A model generated the notes under the pieces. That model had not been told where the DNA came from, ran no database searches, and saw nothing but the letters and a program-made list of their open reading frames with translations. Below, piece after piece: positions 17,012-25,140 of a DNA stretch of 64,000 bases (the first letter of the stretch is position 1; every line of letters begins with the position of its first letter). Origin of the DNA: Sinorhizobium sp. A49 (lineage in GTDB: Bacteria > Pseudomonadota > Alphaproteobacteria > Rhizobiales > Rhizobiaceae). The DNA lies in assembly GCF_002002725.1 (NCBI RefSeq), contig NZ_MUNW01000032.1, positions 186,001 through 250,000 on the forward strand. Reading direction: 5' to 3'. The position numbers were made by a program, and so were the translations under genes.

Positions 17012-17690
17012 AACGCGCCGCGATCTCTGCGGCGTTGCGCGTCTGACCAGACCCGCAACGGTCGCTGTAGCGTTTTCAACTGCTGCAGTTCCGTCTCCTT
17101 AAGCCGGATAGAATTCCAGGCATCATCCAGTAGGCGTCGATGACTGCGCATTGAGCTCGCGTTCTTGCGCATGTTGTTGCCGCAAGACCGCTGCGCGCTT
17201 CTGCGTGTCCTGTGTCAGGCAGGCTCGGTCGTCACCTCATCGACATTGCCAGCTTTTTTCTCAAACGCCCAACCGCGGCGGCATCGTATTCGGCGGCCCG
17301 CAATCGACATGTCCGAGGCAGGACTGCGGTTTGGCCGAGGCGCCATTCGGGCCTGGCACCATCGACGATCGACCCGTGCGTGTGTCGAGCTGGGCCCATT
17401 TGCTCCATTTCAGCACATCCCATGCTCTTTTCGCCGATTTTCGGCACAACTTTTTTCAAATATTTTTTCTCACCGTTTTCGCTCTCCGCGTTGATTTCAC
17501 GTTCTATTCAAGCATTGGAGCCGAATGCAAAGTGGCGAATTTACGCCTTGCAGGCGCCCCGACCGCCCTCGCGCGCCTCAATATCAGCCTACCTTCCGCC
17601 CGTGCGCGCCCGAAAAATGCCGCCCCCGCAACCATTTGGATGCTTAACAAATTCTGCTTTCGGGATCGACGCAGTTTCAAGATCGATAAA

Positions 17691-17709
17691 AATTGAATCA
17701 AATTCAATT
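17691..17709. promoter_or_regulatory. AT-rich palindrome, candidate operator
   Basis: AATTGAAT (17691-17698), spacer CAA, ATTCAATT (17702-17709): a perfect 8-3-8 inverted repeat, 129 bases upstream of the peptidase start. The form suits a dimeric regulator, but none is identified. Confidence 0.4.
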
Positions 17710-17809
17710 TAAATACATCTAAAACTCTATTCTTATTTTATTCTGATACGAATTTCATTTGTACTTTGTTTTACCTCGTATATTCGCGAGCGATAAAAGT
17801 GTCCGTGAC

Positions 17810-17836
17810 ATTGTCTCACCACAACGGGGAGACAAT
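17810..17836 (+). promoter_or_regulatory. Leader hairpin covering the ribosome-binding site
   Basis: ATTGTCTC (17810-17817) pairs exactly with GAGACAAT (17829-17836); the loop and right arm contain the GGGGAGA Shine-Dalgarno, one base before the ATG at 17838. It could reduce translation initiation unless opened. Confidence 0.5.
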
Positions 17837-17837
17837 C

Positions 17838-18446
17838 ATGCTCAAGACAATCACCAAGATGATCGCTGTCGCCGCACTTTTCACCGGCAGCCTGATCGAA
17901 GGCGCAATGGCCCTACCGGCAAACATGGCCGTGACAGGCTCGACCAATCCGCCGATCGGCCACTATGAATTCTGCAAGATTAATCCGGGCGAATGCCGCT
18001 CGAACGGAGCCGATCGCGGCCCAATGGTCCTGACACGTGAAGGCTGGCAGAAAATTCTCGAGGTCAACTTCGACGTCAACCAGGCGATTACGCCGATGAC
18101 CGACATGGAAATCCACGGCGTCGAAGAAAAGTGGTCCTACCCGGACAGTGTCGGCGACTGTGAAGACTACGTGCTCTTGAAGCGCCGCAAACTGATCGAG
18201 AGCGGTTTCTCCGCCTCCGACCTCTTGATCACCGTCGTCCTTCAGCCGAATGGCGATGGCCACGCGGTCCTGACCGTACGCACCGATCGCGGCGACTTCA
18301 TCCTCGACAACATGCGCAACAAGGTGCTGCTGTGGTCGGATACCGAATACACCTACCTCAAGCGGCAGTCGACGGAACATGCCGGCCGCTGGGTCAAGCT
18401 GCAGGATGGCCGCACGGTCGCCGTCGGTAGCGTCCGCACCCAGTAG
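17838..18446 (+). CDS. Exported transglutaminase-like cysteine peptidase (BTLCP)
   Basis: 202 residues with a signal peptide (cleavage near GAMA-LP). The BTLCP triad is visible: Cys108 in GDCEDYVLLKR, His142 in GHAVLTVRT and Asp157 in FILDN. The family includes LapG, which trims a surface adhesin, but this short solo form lacks LapG's neighbours (LapD, adhesin) here, so its substrate is open. Probably periplasmic. The ATG at 17838 gives the proper signal peptide; its ribosome-binding site is inside a hairpin. Two hairpins follow the gene. Confidence 0.86.
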   Translation: MLKTITKMIAVAALFTGSLIEGAMALPANMAVTGSTNPPIGHYEFCKINPGECRSNGADRGPMVLTREGWQKILEVNFDVNQAITPMTDMEIHGVEEKWSYPDSVGDCEDYVLLKRRKLIESGFSASDLLITVVLQPNGDGHAVLTVRTDRGDFILDNMRNKVLLWSDTEYTYLKRQSTEHAGRWVKLQDGRTVAVGSVRTQ

Positions 18447-18463
18447 GCCTCGCTGAAATGAAT

Positions 18464-18495
18464 TGTGGCGCGGTTGGGTGATGTCCCGCGCCACA
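18464..18495 (+). terminator. GC-rich hairpin after the BTLCP peptidase gene
   Basis: TGTGGCGCGG (18464-18473) pairs with CCGCGCCACA (18486-18495), starting 18 bases after the stop. No T run follows, so it may stabilise the 3' end rather than terminate. Confidence 0.45.
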
Positions 18496-18546
18496 CTTAG
18501 CTTACCGGGCTTCGGTCAGTTCCATCCCCGTTTCAGACCAGGCCCT

Positions 18547-18586
18547 GGCCGGTTCCGCTGTCCCTCGGAACCGGCCATTTTCGTTC
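18547..18586 (+). terminator. Probable intrinsic terminator
   Basis: GGCCGGTTCCG (18547-18557) and CGGAACCGGCC (18566-18576) form an 11-bp stem with an eight-base loop, followed by ATTTTCGTT. It is the better of the two candidate ends for the peptidase transcript. The rest of the 18447-18774 gap shows no gene. Confidence 0.6.
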
Positions 18587-18774
18587 TTGGGTGACCCGGC
18601 CGAAGCAAGGTCGCGTTGGCGCCGCCGGAACCGACGTCGGCTTCATCGAAAATTAACCATCTTCGACCAGCGTCGAGCAAGTAAACCCTGCCAGGGTCCA
18701 TTGCCGCCACCGACCGACGACCAGCGGCTGAACCGCCACATTTCGCGCGGCAACCGCGACGGGACGCCCCATCG

Positions 18775-19509
18775 ATGAGCACCTCTTCCAAAGGGAATTC
18801 GGAGCCGGAACTCAGCCCGCTTCTTTCAGGACGCCTCGTCTACAAAACTGCCGCACTCTTTGCGTTGCTTGCCGCGACAACCGCGGCGCTTTCTCTGACC
18901 GGGCGCTGGTTCGGCGAAAACCTCGCGCTTGCCGGCCACACGTCGAGCCTCACGCCCTACGATATCTTCATCGGGCAAGATCACCTGCGGCTGCCTGCCA
19001 ACGTCATTCGCTTTGAAAACCAGCGCGCGACTTCGATCGCCGAACGCGTCGATCTCTACCTGGCCTGGCCTGCGCTCGAAGGCTACAGCGATGACACCCG
19101 CCACCTCTTCAATGACGTCAACCGTCCCGAGGCCCTGATCTTCCTGCAGATTTCGCAGAGCACCATGTCGCGCGACATGTCCGGCCGGCTTGAGCCCATC
19201 TACACCCAGGTTTTCGACGGGACGGCAAGCTCCGGTCCCGGCGGGTTGACGCGACACGGCGTCAAAGCGGCATCGAGTTATGCCGGCGAGGCCTTCTTCA
19301 CTGCGGAACGAGAGCAGGAGCCGGCCTACGTCGTGCGCTGCCTGGAGCCCGGCGCCAACGAAACGTCAACCAGTGCAGACTGCCAGCGCGATATCCATGC
19401 CGGCAAGGACCTGGTCGTCCTTTACCGCTTCTCCCGCAATCTCTTGCCGCAATGGCGCGAAATCGACAATGCTGTGGGTGGCTTCGTGAAAAGCCATCTC
19501 GTGCCCTGA
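18775..19509 (+). CDS. Membrane-anchored protein of unknown function
   Basis: 244 residues with one transmembrane helix near residues 24-43 and a periplasmic-type remainder of about 195 residues. It contains a paired-cysteine segment (VRCLEPGANETSTSADC) and a final LYRFSRNLLPQWREID block. I recognise it as a conserved rhizobial protein but know no function. It precedes the D,D-carboxypeptidase gene on the same strand by 184 bases; a link to envelope work is only inference. Confidence 0.65.
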   Translation: MSTSSKGNSEPELSPLLSGRLVYKTAALFALLAATTAALSLTGRWFGENLALAGHTSSLTPYDIFIGQDHLRLPANVIRFENQRATSIAERVDLYLAWPALEGYSDDTRHLFNDVNRPEALIFLQISQSTMSRDMSGRLEPIYTQVFDGTASSGPGGLTRHGVKAASSYAGEAFFTAEREQEPAYVVRCLEPGANETSTSADCQRDIHAGKDLVVLYRFSRNLLPQWREIDNAVGGFVKSHLVP

Positions 19510-19693
19510 TTTCGTCCAAGTGGTGTGGTGCTGGCTTGTGCGCCGCACCATTGCGCTACACCGGTATCGCCCCTGTACAAATGCGTCCGATCCCGGAAAC
19601 CAATCATTCATCATAAACCGATTGGTAACGCTATGCCGATACTGTCTCAGGAACGGTCGTTCCCGGAGGCGGCGTCCGGACAACACCCATGAC

Positions 19694-21211
19694 ATGAGAA
19701 TGAAGAGTAGCGTAGTGTCCCAATCAGGTTTTCTTGATCTCGCGAAACGCCCGTTCGGCGCTTTTTCAAAGATGGTAGGACGGATCGTCCTTGCGGGCAC
19801 CGTTGCGTCGGTTGCCTTCGCAGCGCCCGCTTTGGCCAATCCGAAATATTCGGGCATCGTCGTCGACGCGAAAACCGGCAAGGTGCTTTACGGCGAGGAT
19901 GCCGACGAATTGCGCTACCCGGCGTCGCTGACCAAGATGATGACGCTTTATCTGGCGTTCGAGGCACTCGAAGCCGGCCGGATCAGCAAGTCGACGCCCG
20001 TTCCCTTCTCCAAGAACGCGTCTGCCGAACCGCCCTCGAAACTGGGCGTGCGTGCGGGGCAATCGATCACGGTCGAGCAGGCGATCCTGTCGCTCGTCAC
20101 CCGTTCCGCCAACGACGCCTCGACGGCGCTCGGTGAGTTGCTGGGTGGCTCGGAGCAGCGTTTTGCCCGCATGATGACCAACAAGGCACGGGCGCTCGGC
20201 ATGACGCGCACCACCTATCGCAACGCCAACGGCCTGCCGAACACGGAGCAACGCACCACGGCGCGCGATCAGGCGCGCCTTGGCCTCGCGCTCCGCCAGC
20301 ATTTTCCGCAATATTACGATTATTTCTCAACCCGCAGCTTCCGCTTCGGCAAGCAGACGATCGGCAATCATAACCGCCTGCTCGGCAATGTGCGCGGCGT
20401 CGATGGCATCAAGACCGGCTACACCCGCGCTTCCGGATTCAATCTGGTGACCTCAGCTCAGCTCGAAGGCCGCAGCATCGTCGCCGTCGTCATGGGCGGC
20501 ACGTCGGGCGCCAGCCGCGACGCCCAGATGCGCCGCCTCGTGGCAAAGTACATGCCGGCAGCATCGCGCCGCGGCGGGGGCAACCTGATTGCCGAAACCG
20601 CACCGACGCCGGTTGCACCGGTTGCCGAAGAACCAATCGCTGTCGCGCAGGTCACGGAAACGCCGGTTGCCAGCCCGGTTGCAGCCGCAGCTGGCCTCGA
20701 CCTGCCGAACACCGGACCGGTTCCGGCCGTGCGCTACAATGGCGAAAACACCAACAGTGTGCAGATGGCCTATGCCGGCACCAAGCGCGCTTCGGAAAAC
20801 CCGGTCCTTTCACCGAAGATCGTTCCCAATACGCTCGACGCCCAGAGCATCAAGCTATCGCGCCAGCCCGTTTCCGCCGGCCTGGTCGACGCTCAGATCA
20901 CAAATTCCGTTCCCAAGCGCGAGCCGGTTGCGGCCGAAGCCGAACCGCAGCCTGTTCCGCAACCTCAGGGTTGGGTCATCCAGATCGGCGCGACGCCGGA
21001 CAAGGACCAGGCCATGACCTTGCTTGGCAACGCCAAGGACAAGGGTGGCAAGGCGCTGAGCAAGGCAACGCCCTTTACGGTCGCCTTCAGCAACGGCGGC
21101 GCCCAGGTCTACCGCGCCCGCTTTGGCGGCTTCGATGACCAGAATGCGGCGATCAACGCATGCAAGACGTTGAAGAAGAAAGGCATTTCCTGCTGGGCTG
21201 CCCAGCAGTAG
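19694..21211 (+). CDS. D-alanyl-D-alanine carboxypeptidase (PBP5/6 type) with SPOR domain
   Basis: 505 residues. After a signal peptide (cleavage near APALA-NP) the serine peptidase S11 domain carries SLTK (78-81), SAN (138-140) and KTG (240-242), the three penicillin-binding motifs. A long Pro/Val-rich linker (about 290-420) leads to a C-terminal SPOR domain (about 430-505) that binds denuded septal glycan. It trims the terminal D-Ala of peptidoglycan stem peptides in the periplasm, probably at the division site. ATG codons at 19694 and 19700 are both possible. There is no C-terminal amphipathic anchor, the SPOR domain presumably replacing it. Confidence 0.92.
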   Translation: MRMKSSVVSQSGFLDLAKRPFGAFSKMVGRIVLAGTVASVAFAAPALANPKYSGIVVDAKTGKVLYGEDADELRYPASLTKMMTLYLAFEALEAGRISKSTPVPFSKNASAEPPSKLGVRAGQSITVEQAILSLVTRSANDASTALGELLGGSEQRFARMMTNKARALGMTRTTYRNANGLPNTEQRTTARDQARLGLALRQHFPQYYDYFSTRSFRFGKQTIGNHNRLLGNVRGVDGIKTGYTRASGFNLVTSAQLEGRSIVAVVMGGTSGASRDAQMRRLVAKYMPAASRRGGGNLIAETAPTPVAPVAEEPIAVAQVTETPVASPVAAAAGLDLPNTGPVPAVRYNGENTNSVQMAYAGTKRASENPVLSPKIVPNTLDAQSIKLSRQPVSAGLVDAQITNSVPKREPVAAEAEPQPVPQPQGWVIQIGATPDKDQAMTLLGNAKDKGGKALSKATPFTVAFSNGGAQVYRARFGGFDDQNAAINACKTLKKKGISCWAAQQ

Positions 21212-21227
21212 ACGGGTACTTAGTTTC

Positions 21228-21256
21228 GGCGTCCGGTTTGTATTTGTCCGGACGCC
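21228..21256 (+). terminator. Hairpin after the carboxypeptidase gene
   Basis: GGCGTCCGG (21228-21236) pairs exactly with CCGGACGCC (21248-21256). A TTTT tract follows only eight bases later, so termination may be partial and read into the small gene at 21290. Confidence 0.5.
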
Positions 21257-21289
21257 CTCCTCGGTTTTGTAAAGCGTACGAGGTTAGTT

Positions 21290-21559
21290 ATGGCAATGAA
21301 CGAGAATGTTCCGGGTGTTACTCCCTTGCCGGGGCGGCGGGCCAAACCGTCGCGCATCAATCTGCATCCGCTGCATGAGGCAGCGATGCGCATTGCAGAT
21401 CTCGGTCTCAATCGTCCGAAGGCGAAGACCAAGGATCTGGTGGGCATGCTGCTGACGCATGGTGCAAGAGCCTGGCGCTCGACGCAGCCACGCGCGGGCA
21501 TTCATCTTCACGTGACGGCACCCGGCCGTCGCCAGCCGCTGAAGATGCGCATTCTCTGA
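21290..21559 (+). CDS. Small conserved basic protein of unknown function
   Basis: 89 residues, pI strongly basic (many Arg/Lys/His), no membrane segment. The centre (HPLHEAAMRIADLGLNR...TKDLVGMLLTHGARAW) looks helical. I cannot name a family. It is supported as a real gene by a GAGG six bases before the ATG and by a textbook terminator 15 bases after the stop. Confidence 0.6.
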   Translation: MAMNENVPGVTPLPGRRAKPSRINLHPLHEAAMRIADLGLNRPKAKTKDLVGMLLTHGARAWRSTQPRAGIHLHVTAPGRRQPLKMRIL

Positions 21560-21573
21560 ACAGACTGAGATTG

Positions 21574-21598
21574 AAAGGCGGCTTCGGCCGCCTTTTTC
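21574..21598 (+). terminator. Intrinsic terminator
   Basis: AAAGGCGGC-TTCG-GCCGCCTTT followed by TTCG: nine-base stem, stable TTCG tetraloop and T run. It ends the gene at 21290-21559. Confidence 0.88.
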
Positions 21599-21660
21599 GT
21601 TGGGCCGAAGTAACCGCCTCAACCGGCGCCATTAAGGGGCACTCTTGCGTTGCCTCTCCG

Positions 21661-21702
21661 CCTTTCCTGACGGAAAACCGCTTCGCATTTTTCCTGGAAA
21701 GG
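21661..21702. repeat. Palindromic repeat element, copy 1
   Basis: CCTTTCC (21661-21667) pairs with GGAAAGG (21696-21702), and inside GGAAAA pairs with TTTTTCC. The interior is nearly identical to the element at 35426-35471, while the outer arms differ in both copies in a pairing-preserving way. It lies just past the stop of the DUF1489 gene, where it might act as transcript end. Confidence 0.65.
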
Positions 21703-21705
21703 CTC

Positions 21706-22143
21706 TTAGAGCAGACCGAGCTCAGCAAGCTCGCGCCGCAGCTCAAGCGGCAATTCGGCTCCGCCACCGGAAAGCGACGCCAGATCTCGGGGCGCCTCGT
21801 TGACCTTGAGGTAGCGCCAGCCCTGAAAGGCCCGGCGCGGCTGCAGCTCGGTCTCGACGACTTCAGGGCCGAGCAGCAGATTGCAGCGACCGATCCCCTC
21901 ACCGTCGGTGAAGGTTTCGATGCCGATCAGCGGCTGGCGCGCTTGGACCTGACCCTTGATGACCCAATAGAGCGAGCCGCCTTCCAGCAACTCGTCCATG
22001 CGTTTCGGGACCATGCGGGTGGTATGGTAGGAATGCGGTTCAAGGCCGGCGGCGATCGCGGTCAGGGCCTTGCGCGAAACCCATTCGCGCAGATCCTCGA
22101 TCGATTCCGCTCCGACGCAGAGCTTTATGAGATGCAGAGACAT
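21706..22143 (-). CDS. DUF1489 family protein
   Basis: 145 residues, the usual length for this alphaproteobacterial family. The signature is visible: MSLHLIKLCVGAESIEDLREW, then TRMVPKRMDELLEGGSLYWVIKG (about 42-64) and FQGWRYL (about 106-112). Function unknown. It is downstream of sdaA on the same strand with a 77-base gap. Confidence 0.85.
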   Translation of the reverse strand: MSLHLIKLCVGAESIEDLREWVSRKALTAIAAGLEPHSYHTTRMVPKRMDELLEGGSLYWVIKGQVQARQPLIGIETFTDGEGIGRCNLLLGPEVVETELQPRRAFQGWRYLKVNEAPRDLASLSGGGAELPLELRRELAELGLL

Positions 22144-22220
22144 GGCTGTTTTTGAACACCCGTCCGGCCGTCACGGTCAAGCGAATTGCGCAACGTCGTC
22201 CACAATCGTTCGTACAACGC

Positions 22221-23621
22221 TCAACATTCCACCACATTGACCGCCAGGCCGCCGGTCGAGGTTTCCTTGTATTTCTCGTTCATATCGACGCCGGTCTGGC
22301 GCATGGTTTCGATACAGGCATCGAGCGGCACGAAATGCTGGCCATCACCCTTGAGCGCCAGGGACGCAGCGGTCACTGCCTTGACCGCGCCGAGCGCGTT
22401 GCGCTCGATGCACGGCACCTGCACCAGGCCTGCGACCGGATCGCAGGTCATGCCGAGGTGATGCTCGAGCGCGATTTCCGCTGCGTTCTCGATCTGCTCG
22501 GGCGTACCGCCCATAACAGCGGCAAGTCCCGCCGCCGCCATCGCCGAGGCAGAGCCCACCTCGCCCTGACAGCCGACTTCGGCTCCGGAAATCGACGCAT
22601 TGTGCTTGATGATGCCGCCGATGGCGGCAGCGGTCAGCAGATAGTCGCGAACGCCGTCCTGGTCGGCATCGTCATGGAAATGCATGTAGTAGCGAATGGT
22701 CGCCGGAACGACGCCGGCAGCACCGTTCGTCGGCGACGTCACCACGCGGCCACCGGCTGCATTTTCTTCATTGACCGCCATGGCGTAGACGCTCAGCCAG
22801 TCGTTGGCGAGCAGCGGATTGATCTTGTTGGAGCGCCACTCTTCCTGCAGCTTGTCATGAATGGATCGGGCGCGACGACGCACCTTGAGGCCGCCGGGCA
22901 TGATACCGTCCTGGCTGAGCCCACGATCGATGCAGTTGCTCATCGCGCCCCAGATGCGATCGAGGCCCTCATTCAGCTCCTGAGGCGACATGGTGCATTC
23001 TTCATTTGCCCGCTTCATCTGCGCGATCGTCATGCCGGAGCGGGCGGCCATCTCGAGCATTTCCACGGCGCTACTGAAGGGGAACGGCACTTTGACGCCG
23101 GCAGGCTTGTTCTTCGAGGCGCGCATGGCTTCGAGTTCCGTGTCGGTCACGACAAAACCGCCACCGATCGAATAGTAGATGCGCTTGAGCAGAAGGCGGC
23201 CGTCCTTGTCAAAGGCCGAGAAGGACATGCCGTTGGCATGGCCCGGCAAGGGCACCTTCTTGTCGAACACAAGATCGGTCTTCGGCTGAAACTCGTAAGA
23301 CGGATGGCCTGGTGGTGTGATGCGGCCGGTGCGTTCCACCTCGTCGATGAGCGCGTCCATACGGTCGGGATCGACTCGATCGGGACGCTCGCCGACAAGC
23401 CCGAGCACAACCGCCCTGCCCGAACCGTGGCCGATGCCGGTATGGGCGAGCGAGCCGTGCAGGCTCACCTTGATGGCAGCGACGGACGCATGCGAAGGCC
23501 GCGGCCATTCATCGGACAGGATGAGCTCGAGAAAGCGATTGGCAGCCGACATCGGCCCCATCGTATGCGAACTCGAAGGACCAATGCCGATCTTGAAGAC
23601 GTCGAAGACGGAAAGAAACAT
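22221..23621 (-). CDS. sdaA: L-serine ammonia-lyase, iron-sulphur dependent
   Basis: 466 residues, single-chain type. It deaminates L-serine to pyruvate and ammonia using a 4Fe-4S cluster. The cluster cysteines Cys351 (GCQGEVGS), Cys393 (TCDPVAG) and Cys404 (VPCIERN) are in place, as is the terminal Cys466, which in the solved family structure caps the cluster. The SSSHTMGP motif (16-23) marks the substrate domain. An imperfect inverted repeat (ATAGGAT/ATCCTAT, 23751-23777) lies upstream. Confidence 0.95.
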   Translation of the reverse strand: MFLSVFDVFKIGIGPSSSHTMGPMSAANRFLELILSDEWPRPSHASVAAIKVSLHGSLAHTGIGHGSGRAVVLGLVGERPDRVDPDRMDALIDEVERTGRITPPGHPSYEFQPKTDLVFDKKVPLPGHANGMSFSAFDKDGRLLLKRIYYSIGGGFVVTDTELEAMRASKNKPAGVKVPFPFSSAVEMLEMAARSGMTIAQMKRANEECTMSPQELNEGLDRIWGAMSNCIDRGLSQDGIMPGGLKVRRRARSIHDKLQEEWRSNKINPLLANDWLSVYAMAVNEENAAGGRVVTSPTNGAAGVVPATIRYYMHFHDDADQDGVRDYLLTAAAIGGIIKHNASISGAEVGCQGEVGSASAMAAAGLAAVMGGTPEQIENAAEIALEHHLGMTCDPVAGLVQVPCIERNALGAVKAVTAASLALKGDGQHFVPLDACIETMRQTGVDMNEKYKETSTGGLAVNVVEC

Positions 23622-23881
23622 GAATTGCCTGCCCGGAGCCTGAACATATGCCGCCCGGCCGATCGCCGGATGCCGTCATATGCATGATTGCACAGTCGAT
23701 ACAAACCTCGATCTCTCCTCAGGACCGAAGCAGTACCCTCACGTTAGATATAGGATCAAACCCTAAGCCATCCTATCCCTGTCGATCAGGCGATCAACCG
23801 ACATTCGATCCCGTTGGTGCGACATCCGGCCGGGGAAAGGCTCAGCAGTCTCCGCGCTATGGCGATACGATCGCCCGGAAT
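23622..23881. other. sdaA upstream region
   Basis: Holds the sdaA leader and probably its promoter. ATAGGAT (23751-23757) and ATCCTAT (23771-23777) form an inverted repeat 130-156 bases before the sdaA start, a possible operator. No gene is visible. Confidence 0.3.
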
Positions 23882-23914
23882 CAAAACAGCGCGGCTTTTT
23901 CGAAGCCGCGCTGT
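23882..23914 (-). terminator. Intrinsic terminator of the 33-residue gene
   Basis: A perfect 12-bp stem (23886-23897 with 23903-23914, arms ACAGCGCGGCTT and AAGCCGCGCTGT) is followed on the minus strand by TTTT. It begins 22 bases after the stop of the small gene at 23936. Confidence 0.82.
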
Positions 23915-23935
23915 CAATCAGAGGACTTTTGGGTA

Positions 23936-24037
23936 TCAAAGACCGCCGAAAAGATAAGCAAGAACAAGAACGCCAGCGAAACCGGCTACGGCGCGAGCAG
24001 TCACGCCCCAGCAAGACTTCTGTATTGTATTGTCCAT
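23936..24037 (-). CDS. 33-residue membrane protein
   Basis: Begins MDNTIQKSCW and ends AYLFGGL. After a short polar head with one cysteine, residues about 14-33 form a single hydrophobic helix, so it should sit in the inner membrane. Evidence that it is real: GGAGA five bases before the ATG and a strong terminator 22 bases after the stop on the same strand. The neighbours do not reveal a partner. Comparable in size to small subunits such as CydX, but I see no specific similarity. Confidence 0.7.
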   Translation of the reverse strand: MDNTIQKSCWGVTARAVAGFAGVLVLAYLFGGL

Positions 24038-24315
24038 GATGTCTCCGAAAAACTCTCAACGGCTGCGGGCCACACATCAAGGGCCCGCGCATGGCGCAAT
24101 GCATACTGAAGAAAGTGTAAAGACGCAACGGTCAAATATGGCGGAAAGGTGTCACGGCCGTTTCGGCGCTCCGGCCAACGCACCAAACGCTGGAGTTCTC
24201 GTATTTTTGTCGGAAGAAATTCCGCCGCAATTTCATCACACTAGTTGATGCACGGCCGATTCTCCACAGGCGCGCCGGCCTTGCAATTTCCAAAAGCCAT
24301 GCCAAAAACACGTGT

Positions 24316-25008
24316 ATGACCTTCGAAGATTACATAGCACTTGCCGTGTTCATCCTGCTGTGGGCCGGCTTCAGCTGGGCGACAGACGGCACGCGCGGCT
24401 TCAAACGCATCAGTCTCACACGGCTGATGAACGACCATCGTGGCCGGTGGATTCGCAACTCGCTCAACCGCGACCTGAAGATGATCGACACCCAGATCAT
24501 TGCCGGGCTGCAGGCGGGCACCGCGTTCTTCGCTTCGACGACGATCTTTGCGCTCGGTGGCTGCTTCGCTCTCCTGGGTGCGACCGAGCAGGCGCAGATG
24601 ATCTTCGCCGACATGCCCTATGTCTTCCACGGCGGACGGACGGCCTTCGAGCTGAAGGTCGCCGGGCTCACCTGCCTCTTCGGCTATTCCTTCTTCAAGT
24701 TCGGCTGGTCGTATCGCCTGTTCAACTACTGTTCGATCCTGATGGGCGGCATACCGATGACGGCAGACATGATCCGGGACCGGCACGCGGCCGAGATTGC
24801 AGCCGAACGCGCCGTCCGCATGAACGTGCTTGCCGCCAAGCACTTCAATGCCGGCCTCAGGGCGATCTTCCTGTCGATCGGCTATCTCGGCTGGTTTATC
24901 AGTCCCTACGCCTTCGTCGGCCTGACAATCTTCGTCGTCTTTGTTCTGACACGCCGGCAATTCTTCTCCGAGGCGCGGGCAGCCCTGCTGCAGGAAGCCG
25001 CCCGCTAG
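24316..25008 (+). CDS. DUF599 family membrane protein
   Basis: 230 residues with about four transmembrane segments (near 7-24, 66-88, 112-134 and 188-212). The family blocks RDLKMIDTQIIAGLQAGTAFFASTTIFALGG and FGYSFFKFGWSYRLFNYCS are present. Function unknown. No clear Shine-Dalgarno precedes the ATG. Separated by 132 bases from the next membrane protein gene. Confidence 0.85.
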   Translation: MTFEDYIALAVFILLWAGFSWATDGTRGFKRISLTRLMNDHRGRWIRNSLNRDLKMIDTQIIAGLQAGTAFFASTTIFALGGCFALLGATEQAQMIFADMPYVFHGGRTAFELKVAGLTCLFGYSFFKFGWSYRLFNYCSILMGGIPMTADMIRDRHAAEIAAERAVRMNVLAAKHFNAGLRAIFLSIGYLGWFISPYAFVGLTIFVVFVLTRRQFFSEARAALLQEAAR

Positions 25009-25140
25009 CAGCTGGCCCGGTCAATCGCGGATATCGCCGAACGGGTTTTCTGCCGCATTTTGTCTTTCCTCAGCAATCAAGGCGGTCTGGCGCAAGCCAG
25101 GCCTGCCACTCTCATTCGCGCCAACAGGATGGCGAACACC

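Larger units (their letters stand above)
17012..17837. other. 826-base intergenic region with AT-rich part
   Basis: Three frames are open between 17151 and 17712, but none has a ribosome-binding site or protein-like composition, so I do not call a gene. From about 17430 and again from 17640 to 17800 the base composition is much more AT-rich than the rest of the window. It contains a small GCCGA-TTT-TCGGC hairpin followed by T6 (17433-17456), an AT palindrome (17691-17709) and the leader of the BTLCP peptidase gene. Confidence 0.5.

Noticed and set aside
17151-17712. Three overlapping open frames in the gap before the BTLCP gene
   Set aside because: All three frames are open together, none has a Shine-Dalgarno, and the translations look random (Cys/Ser/Arg rich).
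22152-23687. Long open frame (511 codons) on the plus strand opposite sdaA
   Set aside because: It mirrors the codon pattern of sdaA; in high-GC DNA the antisense frame is often open. It has no recognisable protein sequence and no ribosome-binding site.
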